Part shown: piece after piece, positions 55,353 through 64,000 of the stretch
How positions within the stretch are numbered: position 1 is the stretch's first letter
Layout: every line of letters begins with the position of its first letter
Origin: Oceanobacter sp. 1_MG-2023
GTDB lineage: Bacteria; Pseudomonadota; Gammaproteobacteria; Pseudomonadales; Oceanobacteraceae
Length of the DNA: 64,000 bases
Direction of reading: 5' to 3'
Assembly: GCF_030689025.1 (NCBI RefSeq)
Contig: NZ_JAUYWA010000003.1
Span: forward strand, 213,306-277,305
The notes under the pieces: model-generated
Told to the model about the DNA's origin: nothing
Databases searched by the model: none
Seen by the model: the letters and a program-made list of their open reading frames with translations, nothing else
Position numbers and translations under genes: made by a program

Positions 55353-57491
55353 ATGTATGCTGGACAATCGGTAACGCTGACATTGACCGACTCGGGAATC
55401 GCCGAGCTGGTTTTGGATACCCATGAAGCCTCTGTTAACGTGTTGAACGCCCATCTTCAGGATGAACTGGGTCAGGCGCTGGCGGCGCTGGGTACCCAGG
55501 CGAATGTACAGGGATTGTTAATCCGCAGTGCCAAGCCGGCCTTTGTGCTAGGAGCGGACATTACCGAGTTTACTGAGTTATTCGGCCTGTCGGCTGCTGA
55601 TATTTCCCGTTGGGCCAGTAAGGTTCATGGGCTGTTTAATACAATTGAAAAACTGCCTTACCCAACAGTCGCCGCCGTTAATGGCATGGCATTGGGTGGC
55701 GGAATGGAACTGGCATTGTCGGCCGATTTCCGCATTGCTGACACCAGCGCCAGACTTGGATTCCCGGAAGTCACTCTGGGTATTTGCCCTGGCTGGGGCG
55801 GTACGGTGCGATTGAGTCGCCTGGTGGGTGCCGAAGCGGCACTGGGCTGGATTCTGTCGGGCAAACCGGTAAAAGCAGCACAGGCACAGCAACAGGGGGC
55901 GTTGGATAGCGTTGTTGATGGCGATCAATTGCTCGACAGCGCTCGTGCCTTGCTGCAAGAAGCCATCGCCGGCGAGCGTGATTATCTGGCTAATCGTCAT
56001 CGCAAGCAGGAAGCATTGGAAAACAACGCCGAGACGGCTGCTGCCATGGCAAACCTGCAGCAGACGCTGGGTAAAAAGCTGGACCCTCGTTATCCCGCTG
56101 CTCCTGCAATTTTGTCGACCATCACCGCAGCCATGACCGAAGATTTCTACAAGGCGCAGGCGATGGAAGCCCAGATCTTTGGTGAGCTGGCCAGTGGTGT
56201 GGAAGCCAAAAACCTGGTTGGACTGTTTCTTAATGATCAATACCTCAAGCGCGAAACCAAACGCTGGGCCAAGCAGGCCCATCCGGTTGGCAAGGCCGCC
56301 GTTCTGGGTGCCGGGATCATGGGTGGCGGTATCGGTTATCAAGCGGCCCTGAATGGTACGCCGATGCTGATGAAAGACATTAACCAGGAAGCGCTGGATC
56401 TGGGTATCAGTCATGCGGGTAGCATTCTGGATCGCAGTATCAGCAAAGGACGCATGACCGAGGCCGGAAAAGAAGCCATCCTGGCAGCTATTCATCCAAC
56501 ACTCACATATGAAGGCTTTACCGACGTCGACTATGTTGTTGAGGCTGTTGTGGAGCGGGTTGATGTCAAACGGGCCGTGCTGGCTGAGGTTGAGCACAAG
56601 GTTTCCGAGAACACCATTGTCGCCACGAATACGTCAACGATTTCTATCGATTTGCTGGCCGAGAGTCTGCAGCGTCCGGATAAATTCTGCGGTATGCACT
56701 TCTTTAATCCAGTACACGCCATGAAGTTGGTGGAAGTGATTCGGGGCAGCCAGACCAGCGATGACACAATCGCGACGACCGTAGCCTTTGCCGCTTCAAT
56801 GGGCAAAATCCCGATTGTGGTAAACGACTGCCCCGGATTCCTGGTGAATCGGGTGTTGTTCCCCTATTTCAACGGCTTTAACCGGCTGCTGATGGACGGG
56901 GTGGATTTTGAGCGGATCGACCAGGTAATGGAGCAGTTTGGCTGGCCAATGGGTCCGGCCTATCTGGCCGATGTGATTGGTCTGGATACCATGGTGCATG
57001 CCGACAAGGTACTGGAAGACGGCTTTCCTGAGCGTATGGGTCACGACGATCGCCCGATTATCGAAACCTTATTGGAGCAGGGCGCTCTGGGTCAGAAGAA
57101 TGGTATCGGTTTTTATAAATACGGCACGGATGAACATGGCAAGCGTTACAAGCGTCGTTCTGAAAAAGTGGCCACGATTTTGTCTCAACGCGTCACTCGT
57201 AGCACTGAGATCACGGATGCTGAAATTATCGAGCGTATGATGATACCGATGTGTCTGGAAACCGCACGGTGTCTGGAAGAAAGCATCGTCGCTTCAGCAA
57301 CGGAAGCTGATATGGGCCTGATTCTGGGACTGGGTTTTCCACGTTTCCGGGGTGGTGCATTACGCTATATCGACAACCTGGGTGCCGCAGTATTTGCTGC
57401 CCAGGTTGAGACCCATGCGGAATGTGGTCCGTTGTACGAGTTGACTGATGGCATCAAGGCCATGGTTGCCAATGGCAACACCTTTTATTAA
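55353..57491 (+). CDS. FadB-type enoyl-CoA hydratase / 3-hydroxyacyl-CoA dehydrogenase
   Basis: 712 residues, two fused enzymes of beta-oxidation. The hydratase part (1-190) has the oxyanion loop AAVNGMALGGGMELALSADFRIA and PEVTLGICPGWGGTVRL with both catalytic Glu. The dehydrogenase part (about 310-700) has the NAD motif AAVLGAGIMGGGIGYQAAL, the catalytic His in CGMHFFNPVHAMKLVEVI and a C-terminal domain ending in LGLGFPRFRGGALRYID. It lies 222 bases after the thiolase gene, in order thiolase-first rather than fadBA. Confidence 0.96.
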   Translation: MYAGQSVTLTLTDSGIAELVLDTHEASVNVLNAHLQDELGQALAALGTQANVQGLLIRSAKPAFVLGADITEFTELFGLSAADISRWASKVHGLFNTIEKLPYPTVAAVNGMALGGGMELALSADFRIADTSARLGFPEVTLGICPGWGGTVRLSRLVGAEAALGWILSGKPVKAAQAQQQGALDSVVDGDQLLDSARALLQEAIAGERDYLANRHRKQEALENNAETAAAMANLQQTLGKKLDPRYPAAPAILSTITAAMTEDFYKAQAMEAQIFGELASGVEAKNLVGLFLNDQYLKRETKRWAKQAHPVGKAAVLGAGIMGGGIGYQAALNGTPMLMKDINQEALDLGISHAGSILDRSISKGRMTEAGKEAILAAIHPTLTYEGFTDVDYVVEAVVERVDVKRAVLAEVEHKVSENTIVATNTSTISIDLLAESLQRPDKFCGMHFFNPVHAMKLVEVIRGSQTSDDTIATTVAFAASMGKIPIVVNDCPGFLVNRVLFPYFNGFNRLLMDGVDFERIDQVMEQFGWPMGPAYLADVIGLDTMVHADKVLEDGFPERMGHDDRPIIETLLEQGALGQKNGIGFYKYGTDEHGKRYKRRSEKVATILSQRVTRSTEITDAEIIERMMIPMCLETARCLEESIVASATEADMGLILGLGFPRFRGGALRYIDNLGAAVFAAQVETHAECGPLYELTDGIKAMVANGNTFY

Positions 57492-57577
57492 ACGCTTTAT
57501 GTATCAACACCCATTTTATTAATACCAATGCCGCTCGCTGAACGGGCGAGCGGTACGGCTAACAAGGAAATCAATTT

Positions 57578-59350
57578 ATGAGTGATTATCAGCATCCTTA
57601 CCGTGACGCAGAATTTGTACTGGACCAACTGGTTGGTTTTGACTCTCTGTGTGAAGACGCTGGCCTGGAAGGCATCAACATGGAGTTGGCCAACACGGTA
57701 GTCGAAGAAGCTGGCAAGCTGGGTGCCGGTGTACTGGCACCCTTAAACCGTGAAGGTGATGAAAAAGGGGCCAGTATCGACGCGCAAGGTGTTCATCAGA
57801 CACCGGGCTTCAAGGAAGCCTATGCGCAGATGACAGAAGGTGGCTGGTTATCGCTGAATGCACCGGAAGAATTTGGTGGTCAGGGTCTGCCGAAGGTGCT
57901 GAGCACCGCGGTTAATGAAATCTGGCATTCTGCCAATATGGCATTTGCCCTGTGTCCACTGTTGAGCCAGGGGGCAATCGAAGCACTGTCGCACCACGGC
58001 AGCGACGAGATGAAAAACACCTACTTGCCGAAGCTGATTTCCGGTGAGTGGACTGGCACCATGAACCTGACCGAACCTGATGCGGGGTCTGACCTGGCGG
58101 CGATCAAGTCCCGTGCCGTTGCGGATGGCGATGCCTATCGCGTCAGTGGTACCAAGATCTTTATCACTTGGGGTGATCACCAGATGACCGAGAACATCAT
58201 TCACCTGGTGCTGGCTCGTCTGCCAGATGCACCGGCTGGTGTGAAAGGTATCTCGCTGTTTATCGTTCCGAAATTCCTGCTGGATGAAAACGGCCAAACC
58301 ACTGCCGAACTGAATACTGCCAGCGCCCTGTCGCTGGAACACAAGCTGGGTATCCATGGCAGCCCGACCTGTGTGATGGAATTTGAAAACTCATTGGGTT
58401 ATCTGGTTGGCGAACCGCACCAGGGCCTGAAGTACATGTTCACCATGATGAACGATGCCCGTCAGGGTGTGGGTGTACAAGGACTGTCGGTATCGGAACG
58501 GGCTTATCAGCTGGCGCTCCAGTACTCCAAGGACCGTATCCAGGGCACGCTGCGAGACGGCAGCCGTATTGCCATTATCGAGCACCCGGATATCCGTCGC
58601 ATGTTGATGACCATCAAGAGCACCACGGAAGCGATGCGGGCACTGGCCCTGATGGCATCGGCCGAGCTGGATCGCACCCGTCTGGTGGGTGGTGATGACG
58701 CCGCGGCGCATATGGCTCGTGCCGAGCTGTATACCCCGATTGTCAAAGGCTGGTGTACCGAACTCTCTGTGGAGCTGACTTCCCTGGCAGTACAGATTCA
58801 CGGTGGAGCGGGCTTTATCGAAGAAGCCGGTGCAGCCCAGCACTATCGTGATGCCCGGATTCTGCCGATTTATGAAGGCACCACAGCGATTCAGGCACTG
58901 GATCTGATTGGCCGTAAAACCCTGTCCAACGGCGGAGAAGTACTGACCGGCCTGTTGACCGAAATGGAGGCGACTGCAGCGTCTGCCCGGGCTGCCGCGG
59001 TATTGCCAGACAGTGCTCTGGATCAGCTCGACGCGGCGTTGGCAACCGCCAAGCAAAGCCGTGATTTTATTCTGGCCAATGCGCGCTCTGATGCTCATTT
59101 GCTGGGCAGTGCTGCGGTCAACTTCATGATGCAAATGGGTTATGTCACTGGTGGCTGGCTGATGGCGAGAAGTGCAGAAAAAGCCAAAGCCATGCTGGAT
59201 GCAGGTCAGGGAGATCCTGAATTCCTGCAAGCCAAGCTGGTGACTGCCCGTTTCTTCTGCGAGCACATGGTGCCACGTCATCAGGCGCATGCTTCTGCCT
59301 TGCTGGCCGGTAGCGAAAGCATCATGGGACTGACCAACGACCAGTTCTAG
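57578..59350 (+). CDS. Acyl-CoA dehydrogenase, long (DmdC-like) type
   Basis: 590 residues, longer than typical 380-residue ACADs because of a C-terminal extension (about 470-590). The N-terminal extension (SDYQHPYRDAEFVLDQLVGFDSLCEDAG) is typical of this type. FAD site and substrate signature: TMNLTEPDAGSDLAAIKSRA, KIFITWGDH, and VQIHGGAGFIEEAGAAQHYRDARILPIYEGTTAIQALDLIGRK, which includes the catalytic Glu region. It introduces the 2,3-double bond. Annotation often names this type methylmercaptopropionyl-CoA dehydrogenase, but the neighbours here are ordinary beta-oxidation enzymes. Confidence 0.95.
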   Translation: MSDYQHPYRDAEFVLDQLVGFDSLCEDAGLEGINMELANTVVEEAGKLGAGVLAPLNREGDEKGASIDAQGVHQTPGFKEAYAQMTEGGWLSLNAPEEFGGQGLPKVLSTAVNEIWHSANMAFALCPLLSQGAIEALSHHGSDEMKNTYLPKLISGEWTGTMNLTEPDAGSDLAAIKSRAVADGDAYRVSGTKIFITWGDHQMTENIIHLVLARLPDAPAGVKGISLFIVPKFLLDENGQTTAELNTASALSLEHKLGIHGSPTCVMEFENSLGYLVGEPHQGLKYMFTMMNDARQGVGVQGLSVSERAYQLALQYSKDRIQGTLRDGSRIAIIEHPDIRRMLMTIKSTTEAMRALALMASAELDRTRLVGGDDAAAHMARAELYTPIVKGWCTELSVELTSLAVQIHGGAGFIEEAGAAQHYRDARILPIYEGTTAIQALDLIGRKTLSNGGEVLTGLLTEMEATAASARAAAVLPDSALDQLDAALATAKQSRDFILANARSDAHLLGSAAVNFMMQMGYVTGGWLMARSAEKAKAMLDAGQGDPEFLQAKLVTARFFCEHMVPRHQAHASALLAGSESIMGLTNDQF

Positions 59351-59615
59351 GCCCCTGATAACGGCTCTGCCTTAACAACCCCGGAACATGCAAAATCGAC
59401 CGGGGCTGGATATATCGCTTGAAGCAAAGGTGATATGAGCATGGATTGTCGGGCTCACCCTGTTCCGACAATTCGCCGGTAACGCGCTTTTGGTTATCGG
59501 CTTTCCTCTGGCCAACTCGGGTTGGTCAGAGGTCTTTTTATGGATAATCCAATGTTTGTCCTGAATCAATAATAACGAGCATCCTGAATGCTGCTGTGAA
59601 CCGTGAGAGATAGCT

Positions 59616-61298
59616 ATGACCCAACGTGAATCCATGGCCTACGATGTCGTCATTGTCGGCGCAGGTCCATCTGGCCTCAGTGCCTCGATACGACTGGCCC
59701 AACTGGCGCAGGAGCAGGGTCAGGAACTGACCATTTGTGTGGTCGAAAAAGGCTCTGAAGTCGGGGCGCATATTCTTTCCGGCGCGGTGATAGAAACCCG
59801 TGCTCTGGATGAGCTGCTACCGGACTGGCAAGCACTCGGTGCACCCTTGAATACTCCGGTAGTCGAAGACGAGCTGTATTTGCTCAAAGACCCGCAAAAA
59901 GCGGTGAAGCTACCCGGCATGATGATCCCTAAAACCATGCACAATGCGCATCTGGGCAGCACAACCAATTACGTTGTTAGCCTGGGTAATCTGTGTCGCT
60001 GGCTGGGCCAGCAAGCAGAAGCGCTGGGGGTGGAAATCTATCCCGGTTTTGCCGCGGCTGGCATTGTGTATAACGATGACGGGTCGGTTGCGGGAATATC
60101 AACAGGTGATATGGGGGTGAATGCCCAAGGTCAGCCGAAAGACGGCATGTATACGCCCGGTATGGATCTGTTGGGTAAATACACTATTTTTGCGGAAGGT
60201 TGCCGGGGTAGCCTGGGTAAAGAGTTATATCAACGATTTGAACTGGATAAAGACGCTGATGCCCAACACTATGGCATCGGCTTGAAAGAATTGTGGGATA
60301 TTCCGGCCGACAAACATCAACCCGGTCTGGTGATCCATGGTGCGGGCTGGCCATTAACCGGAGCCGGTAAAGACGGTACCGGTGGTGGTTTCTTCCTCTA
60401 CCATGCAGAAAACCAGCAAGTAGTGGTTGGCCTGATCGTGGATCTGAATTACAGCAATCCCTGGTTGAATCCCTATGATGAATTCCAGACGCTCAAACAT
60501 CACCCGGTATTGGCGAACTATCTGGAAGGCGGAAAACGGGTTTCTTACGGCGCCCGTGCCATTGCCAAGGGCGGCTTGAATGCCCTGCCAAAAATGCATT
60601 TCCCTGGCGGTTTGTTGAGTGGCTGTAATGCAGGCACCCTGAATGCGGCCAAGATCAAGGGGGTTCATACGGCGATGAAAACCGGCATGCTGGCGGCTGA
60701 GGAAATATTTGCCGCTGTTGCTGCTGGTGACGAAGGCGGCAAGGATCTCCAGGGGTATGCGGAGCGGTTTGAGGCTTCCTGGGTGTACGAAGAACTGTAC
60801 GCTACCCGGAATTTCGGCCCGGCGTTACACAAGTTTGGTACTTTGATTGGTGGTGCTTTCAACTTTATCGACCAGAATATCTTCAACGGCAAGCTGCCTT
60901 TCACCTTGCATGACAATCACCTTGATTATGCTCAAATGAAACCCGTCACTGAGTGCGTCAAGATCGAATATCCGAAACCGGATGGTGTACTCAGTTTCGA
61001 CAAGCTGACCTCGGTGTTTTTGTCGAATACCTTCCATGAAGAAAACCAGCCATGCCACCTGACCTTGAAAGATGCCAGTGTGCCAATGGCTTCGAACTGG
61101 CCGAAATACGCAGAACCGGCACAACGTTATTGCCCGGCCGGGGTGTATGAAGTGATTGAAACGGATGGTAAAAACCAGCTGCAAATCAGCGGTCAGAACT
61201 GTTTGCACTGTAAAACCTGTGACATTAAAGATCCGGCCCAGAATATCAATTGGGTAACACCGGAAGGCAGTGGTGGGCCGAATTATCCGAATATGTAA
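59616..61298 (+). CDS. Electron-transfer flavoprotein:ubiquinone oxidoreductase
   Basis: 560 residues. Takes electrons from ETF (reduced by acyl-CoA dehydrogenases) to ubiquinone at the inner membrane. FAD motif YDVVIVGAGPSGLSASIRLAQ at 9-29, middle region GGLNALPKMHFPGGLLSGCNAGTLNAAKIKG, and a C-terminal 4Fe-4S site (YCPAGVYEV, then NCLHCKTCDIKDP). Residues ENQPCHLTLKD precede it. The ETF subunit genes are not in the window. It follows the acyl-CoA dehydrogenase by 265 bases and ends the beta-oxidation group. Confidence 0.97.
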   Translation: MTQRESMAYDVVIVGAGPSGLSASIRLAQLAQEQGQELTICVVEKGSEVGAHILSGAVIETRALDELLPDWQALGAPLNTPVVEDELYLLKDPQKAVKLPGMMIPKTMHNAHLGSTTNYVVSLGNLCRWLGQQAEALGVEIYPGFAAAGIVYNDDGSVAGISTGDMGVNAQGQPKDGMYTPGMDLLGKYTIFAEGCRGSLGKELYQRFELDKDADAQHYGIGLKELWDIPADKHQPGLVIHGAGWPLTGAGKDGTGGGFFLYHAENQQVVVGLIVDLNYSNPWLNPYDEFQTLKHHPVLANYLEGGKRVSYGARAIAKGGLNALPKMHFPGGLLSGCNAGTLNAAKIKGVHTAMKTGMLAAEEIFAAVAAGDEGGKDLQGYAERFEASWVYEELYATRNFGPALHKFGTLIGGAFNFIDQNIFNGKLPFTLHDNHLDYAQMKPVTECVKIEYPKPDGVLSFDKLTSVFLSNTFHEENQPCHLTLKDASVPMASNWPKYAEPAQRYCPAGVYEVIETDGKNQLQISGQNCLHCKTCDIKDPAQNINWVTPEGSGGPNYPNM

Positions 61299-61333
61299 GT
61301 GCGACCAAGCCATCAGGCTTTTATAACACCAAT

Positions 61334-61371
61334 AAAAAAGGGCTGGCCAAATAAATGGCCAGCCCTTTTTT
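61334..61371. terminator. Strong bidirectional terminator
   Basis: GGGCTGGCCA pairs perfectly with TGGCCAGCCC around AATAAA, flanked by A-runs on the left and T-runs on the right, so it stops both the ETF:ubiquinone oxidoreductase message and the convergent lipoprotein message. Confidence 0.95.
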
Positions 61372-61409
61372 GTGGTTACACCAATTGAATGGCTACACCG
61401 GCAAGTGGA

Positions 61410-62540
61410 TTATTCCCAGCTTGCAACGCCCAGCAGACGCAGTGTTTGAATGGTCAGTTGACCAGAAGGCAGATCGTTGTCTTTTTGGAAACGAGTCACT
61501 GCATTCATGGTTTGCCAGCCGTAAACACCATCGATAGGGCCTGGGTTGTAGTCTTTCTCTTCCAGGGCACGTTGCAGTTCAGCAACAACATCTTCTGTGG
61601 TGTTGGTTTCACAGAGGATTTCACGCCATTCCAGTTGTGCGTCTTTGACTTTGACGGTTTGTGGAATTTCTTCATAAACCGCAGGAATGGTTTCAGCAAT
61701 TTCTTTTGGTGCTTCTACCATTTTTTCAATTTCTACAGTTTCGTAGACAGCTGGGTGAATGATGCTGGTGGTGTGTGCTGGTACATCAACAACTTGTTTT
61801 TCAACTGTTTTGTATTCAGCAGGGATAACGACTTCTTCGGTACGTTCCGGTTTTACCAGAATGGTTTTGGTCACGATTTTTGATTCTTCTGGCACTTCGA
61901 CCAGACACATGATTTCGCCAGTGGCTTCGTCAATTTTCTCAATCGGGCCGTTACCTTTTTTCCAGGTGGAGTAGGCTGGACGGATAACAATTTTTTCTTC
62001 GACGGTTTCGTATTCTGCTGGCAGCTTAACCAGTTTGGTTGATGCTTCCTTGACCAGAACCTCTTCAGTAACCGTTTTGTAGGTGGCGGGTACAACGACC
62101 AGCTCTTCCCACTCTTCGCTGACCAGAACTTCTTCAGACACCATTTCGTACTTGGCTGGTTCTACCTCAAGTTTGGACAACTCAGGAGATACCATGACCT
62201 GTTGCATCTGGGTTTCGTATTCTTCAGGAATAACCAGACGGGCGTAACAGTGGCCAGGTACGGCATTGGGTGGCATGACAGAGTCAGCCGTTGGCGTCAT
62301 TGACATGGACTCCATGGATTGGGAGTCCTCTACCTGTCCGGCGGCCATCGCCTTGGTTTCTTCTACTTCAGCCTTTAACTTGGCGTTCTCCTGCTCCAGT
62401 TCGTCACGGGATTCTTTCAGGCTTTGGTATTCCGGAAAATCTTCCAGCGTAGCAGACGCCGTGTCGCTGGATGGCTGGCTAGCGCAGCCAGCCATGACGG
62501 CCAGTGTCAGTGCTGAAAGAAGGTAGTTTTTTTTGTTCAT
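61410..62540 (-). CDS. Repeat-containing lipoprotein with peptidoglycan-binding domain
   Basis: 376 residues. A lipoprotein signal ends in AVMAGC, with Cys19 lipidated. A coiled coil follows (about 35-68), then a low-complexity Ser/Met region. Eight 23-residue repeats span about 105-306, each beginning Pro-(Ala/Glu) with a Tyr at position 4 (PAKYEMVSEEVLVSE.., PATYKTVTEEVLVKE.. and so on), interrupted once by a 20-residue insert with ATGEIMCLVEV. The C-terminus (about 316-373) is a peptidoglycan-binding-1 domain (VVAELQRALEEKDYNPGPIDGVYGWQTMNAVTRFQKDNDL). This predicts an outer-membrane lipoprotein tethered to the cell wall. It is monocistronic. Confidence 0.88.
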   Translation of the reverse strand: MNKKNYLLSALTLAVMAGCASQPSSDTASATLEDFPEYQSLKESRDELEQENAKLKAEVEETKAMAAGQVEDSQSMESMSMTPTADSVMPPNAVPGHCYARLVIPEEYETQMQQVMVSPELSKLEVEPAKYEMVSEEVLVSEEWEELVVVPATYKTVTEEVLVKEASTKLVKLPAEYETVEEKIVIRPAYSTWKKGNGPIEKIDEATGEIMCLVEVPEESKIVTKTILVKPERTEEVVIPAEYKTVEKQVVDVPAHTTSIIHPAVYETVEIEKMVEAPKEIAETIPAVYEEIPQTVKVKDAQLEWREILCETNTTEDVVAELQRALEEKDYNPGPIDGVYGWQTMNAVTRFQKDNDLPSGQLTIQTLRLLGVASWE

Positions 62541-63295
62541 CTAGTTGTGCTCCGTTGCGTAAGATGTTTGAGTCGACAGGCTAACGTGTAAGGAATCGTC
62601 AATCGACACCATGCTGTCTGGTACAGGCCAACCATGGTGTCGCCGGCATGCCCAATATAAAGCCCAAGAAGCGCTTCTGAATACGAAAATCCGCATTTTA
62701 AAGGCGTTTCCGGCCTAGTTTAGCTTATTAAACTGGTTCTGGAATACACACTGCAAACGCAGCGGCCCTGATAGGGCTTTATCCTGAAGTTTAACGTGAT
62801 TTGGGTACTGTGAGTCTAGTATGCACCAAGTTCTTTATTGGTTCCCTAGCTTGATCAATTATTGTTACAACACGGATGAAAATGCAGTGTTTGTGTTGAT
62901 AAACAGGCTGTTTGCTCTCTTTGTAGAGTGACTGAATGGAGAATAAGGCCAAGGATGGGCGGTGTTCCGAATGCCATCGGTCGGGTTGAGTCGGGATTGA
63001 TGGCAGATTTGGCTTTGCGGCAAAAGTGGTTGCCTGCTGTTTTGGGAGTGGTATGAAGCAGGTCGAAGACGTTGAGAGAGTCGGTACTTTCCGGCAGGGT
63101 AAATAATGGTTGCCATGGAGCTATTTGTGCGTATACTTGTTCACAGCTTGAAAGCATTGCCCTTATTTATTAGTACCCTTCGAAGTAGTAGTTTATATTC
63201 CCTCGTTTGTAGTAGATAAGCACCAATTGAGTTCCAGCGATTGGCTTGCGAATTAATCGCACTGCCTTATCTTCTATTTATACAGGAATATTAAA
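62541..63295. other. Long intergenic region before the cold-shock gene
   Basis: 755 bases without a convincing gene. An inverted repeat GACACCATG/CATGGTGTC (62605-62613 and 62633-62641) lies upstream of the lipoprotein gene. A short GCCCT/AGGGC stem (62763-62777) precedes TTTAT. Open frames in this region lack ribosome sites. The last 150 bases before the cold-shock gene probably form its long 5' leader, as is usual for this family. Confidence 0.55.
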
Positions 63296-63502
63296 ATGTC
63301 TAAGACAACTGGCGTAGTAAAATGGTTCAACGAAGCAAAAGGCTTTGGTTTTATTGAACAAGAAAATGGCCCAGACGTTTTTGCTCACTTCAGCGCTATT
63401 GCTAGCACTGGCTTCAAAACTTTGGCTGAAGGCCAACGTGTTGAATTCACTGTTAAGCCTGGCCAGAAAGGTCCACAAGCTGAAAACATCGTTGCTATCT
63501 GA
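63296..63502 (+). CDS. Cold-shock domain protein (CspA family)
   Basis: A 68-residue single OB-fold RNA/DNA-binding protein. Both nucleic-acid motifs are present: RNP1 KGFGFI and RNP2 VFAHF. It starts [24 protein letters not shown]. Members act as RNA chaperones; not all are cold-induced. An AGGAA site precedes ATG 63296, and a strong terminator follows. Confidence 0.97.
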   Translation: MSKTTGVVKWFNEAKGFGFIEQENGPDVFAHFSAIASTGFKTLAEGQRVEFTVKPGQKGPQAENIVAI

Positions 63503-63535
63503 TTCGCTGATGTGAATTAAGTAGTACATAAAAGA

Positions 63536-63558
63536 ACGGGCCTGGTGCCCGTTTTTTT
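63536..63558 (+). terminator. Cold-shock gene terminator
   Basis: ACGGGC pairs with GCCCGT around CTGGT and is followed by six T, 33 bases after the stop. Confidence 0.92.
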
Positions 63559-63640
63559 GTGCCTGCTATTCGGTGAATTGCAGGGTGGAAAAGAAGGGTC
63601 AACCTGCCTGACATCGGCTGCTCGGCGAGCAATCATCCGA

Positions 63641-64000
63641 GGGTGTTCATAGTTCTGTGTCACCCATTACTTACAGATCCACGTAGCCGTCGATCCGTCC
63701 TTCGAAGTGGATGCTCAGCTGCGACAGCGTCAGGTTCCAGTTTTGCACCGGATGCGTCCACTTTTCGGATGCCTTCAACATACCTGCGTACAGCAGCTTG
63801 AGCAATGCGTTTTCATGGGCGAAGCCACCTTTGGTCTTGGTCAGTTTACGGAACTGGCGATGCACCGCCTCAACCGCATTGGTCGTGTAAATCGCTTTGC
63901 GCACCTGTTCCGGGTACTTGAAGTAAACGGAGAGATTCTCCCACTTACTCCGCCAGGACTTGATCACCAGCGGGTATTGCGCGCCCCATTTCGCTTCCAG
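63641..64000 (-). mobile_element. Right end of an IS256-family insertion sequence (cut by the window)
   Basis: The left border is placed near 63641, where GGGTGTTCATAGTTCTGTGTC begins, an end sequence typical in style for IS256-family elements. The rest of the element continues beyond base 64000, so its other end and target duplication cannot be seen. Confidence 0.7.
63671..64000 (-). CDS. IS256-family (mutator) transposase, C-terminal part
   Basis: Partial: reading the minus strand, the frame is already open at base 64000 (LEAKWGAQYPLVIKSW) and ends at TAA 63671-63673. About 110 residues are visible, including RSKWENLSVYFKYPEQVRKAIYTTNAVEAVHRQFRK, the conserved IS256 region with YTTNAVEAVHRQFRKLTKTKG around the last catalytic Glu. 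The C-terminus reads EGRIDGYVDL. The remainder, with the two Asp residues of the DDE triad, lies off the window. No frameshift is seen in this part. Confidence 0.92.
   Translation of the reverse strand: MEAKWGAQYPLVIKSWRSKWENLSVYFKYPEQVRKAIYTTNAVEAVHRQFRKLTKTKGGFAHENALLKLLYAGMLKASEKWTHPVQNWNLTLSQLSIHFEGRIDGYVDL

Noticed and set aside
50746..59350. DMSP degradation (DmdB ligase plus DmdC dehydrogenase)
   Set aside because: Ligase and dehydrogenase fall in the families that hold DmdB and DmdC, but no DmdA or DmdD is present and the other genes are standard beta-oxidation enzymes.
62855..63157. A 100-codon frame before the cold-shock gene
   Set aside because: No ribosome site, unusual composition, and it overlaps another frame; more likely chance in a long leader region.

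Overview
The window reads as the chromosome of a moderate-GC, probably marine gammaproteobacterium of the Pseudomonadales/Oceanospirillales type. Three things support this. The order smpB - ratA - rnfH | bamE | fur | recN | grpE - dnaK - dnaJ - dapB - carA - carB - greA is the Pseudomonas-like arrangement. The tmRNA tag decodes as ANDENYALAA. LeuA is the long 558-residue form. No rRNA, tRNA or CRISPR array was found. The species cannot be fixed from the sequence.

Layout. 1-6.4 kb: leuA, a divergent Lrp/AsnC regulator, a histidine-kinase-like membrane protein lacking its phospho-acceptor histidine, an SUI1/YciH factor, a lone ExbB/TolQ-type protein, tadA, and a YdcH-like small protein. 6.4-7.8 kb: an accessory-looking stretch next to the 3' end of the tmRNA gene, with one unknown gene, a candidate structured RNA and a degenerate copy of the tmRNA terminator. 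7.8-24 kb: conserved housekeeping block (ssrA, smpB, a coupled small membrane ORF, ratA, rnfH, bamE, fur, recN with LexA boxes, grpE/dnaK with sigma-32 promoters, dnaJ, dapB, a HapR/LuxR-like TetR regulator, carAB with a leader terminator, greA). 24-32.5 kb: glpK-glpD, a glycosyltransferase, an NhaP-like antiporter, a TatD nuclease and an orphan ParA-type ATPase.

32.5-36.7 kb: a molybdate locus, modE and modA, where a ModE-type palindrome lies between modA and a divergently transcribed porin. No modBC is present here. A 266-bp MITE-like element with terminal inverted repeats and a 4-bp target duplication follows the porin. 36.7-42 kb: a tetR - membrane fusion protein - RND pump operon.

42-61.3 kb: a coherent catabolic region. 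It holds a Cache-domain hybrid kinase and an OmpR-type regulator, a complete five-gene Liv-type ABC importer, an acyl-CoA ligase, an AraC-type regulator, a thiolase, a FadB-like two-domain enzyme, an acyl-CoA dehydrogenase of the long DmdC-like type, and ETF:ubiquinone oxidoreductase. Together these could import a carboxylic acid, activate it with CoA, run beta-oxidation and feed the electrons to ubiquinone. The substrate is unknown.

61.3-64 kb: a lipoprotein built of eight 23-residue repeats and ending in a peptidoglycan-binding domain, a cold-shock protein, and the 3' end of an IS256-family transposase running off the window.
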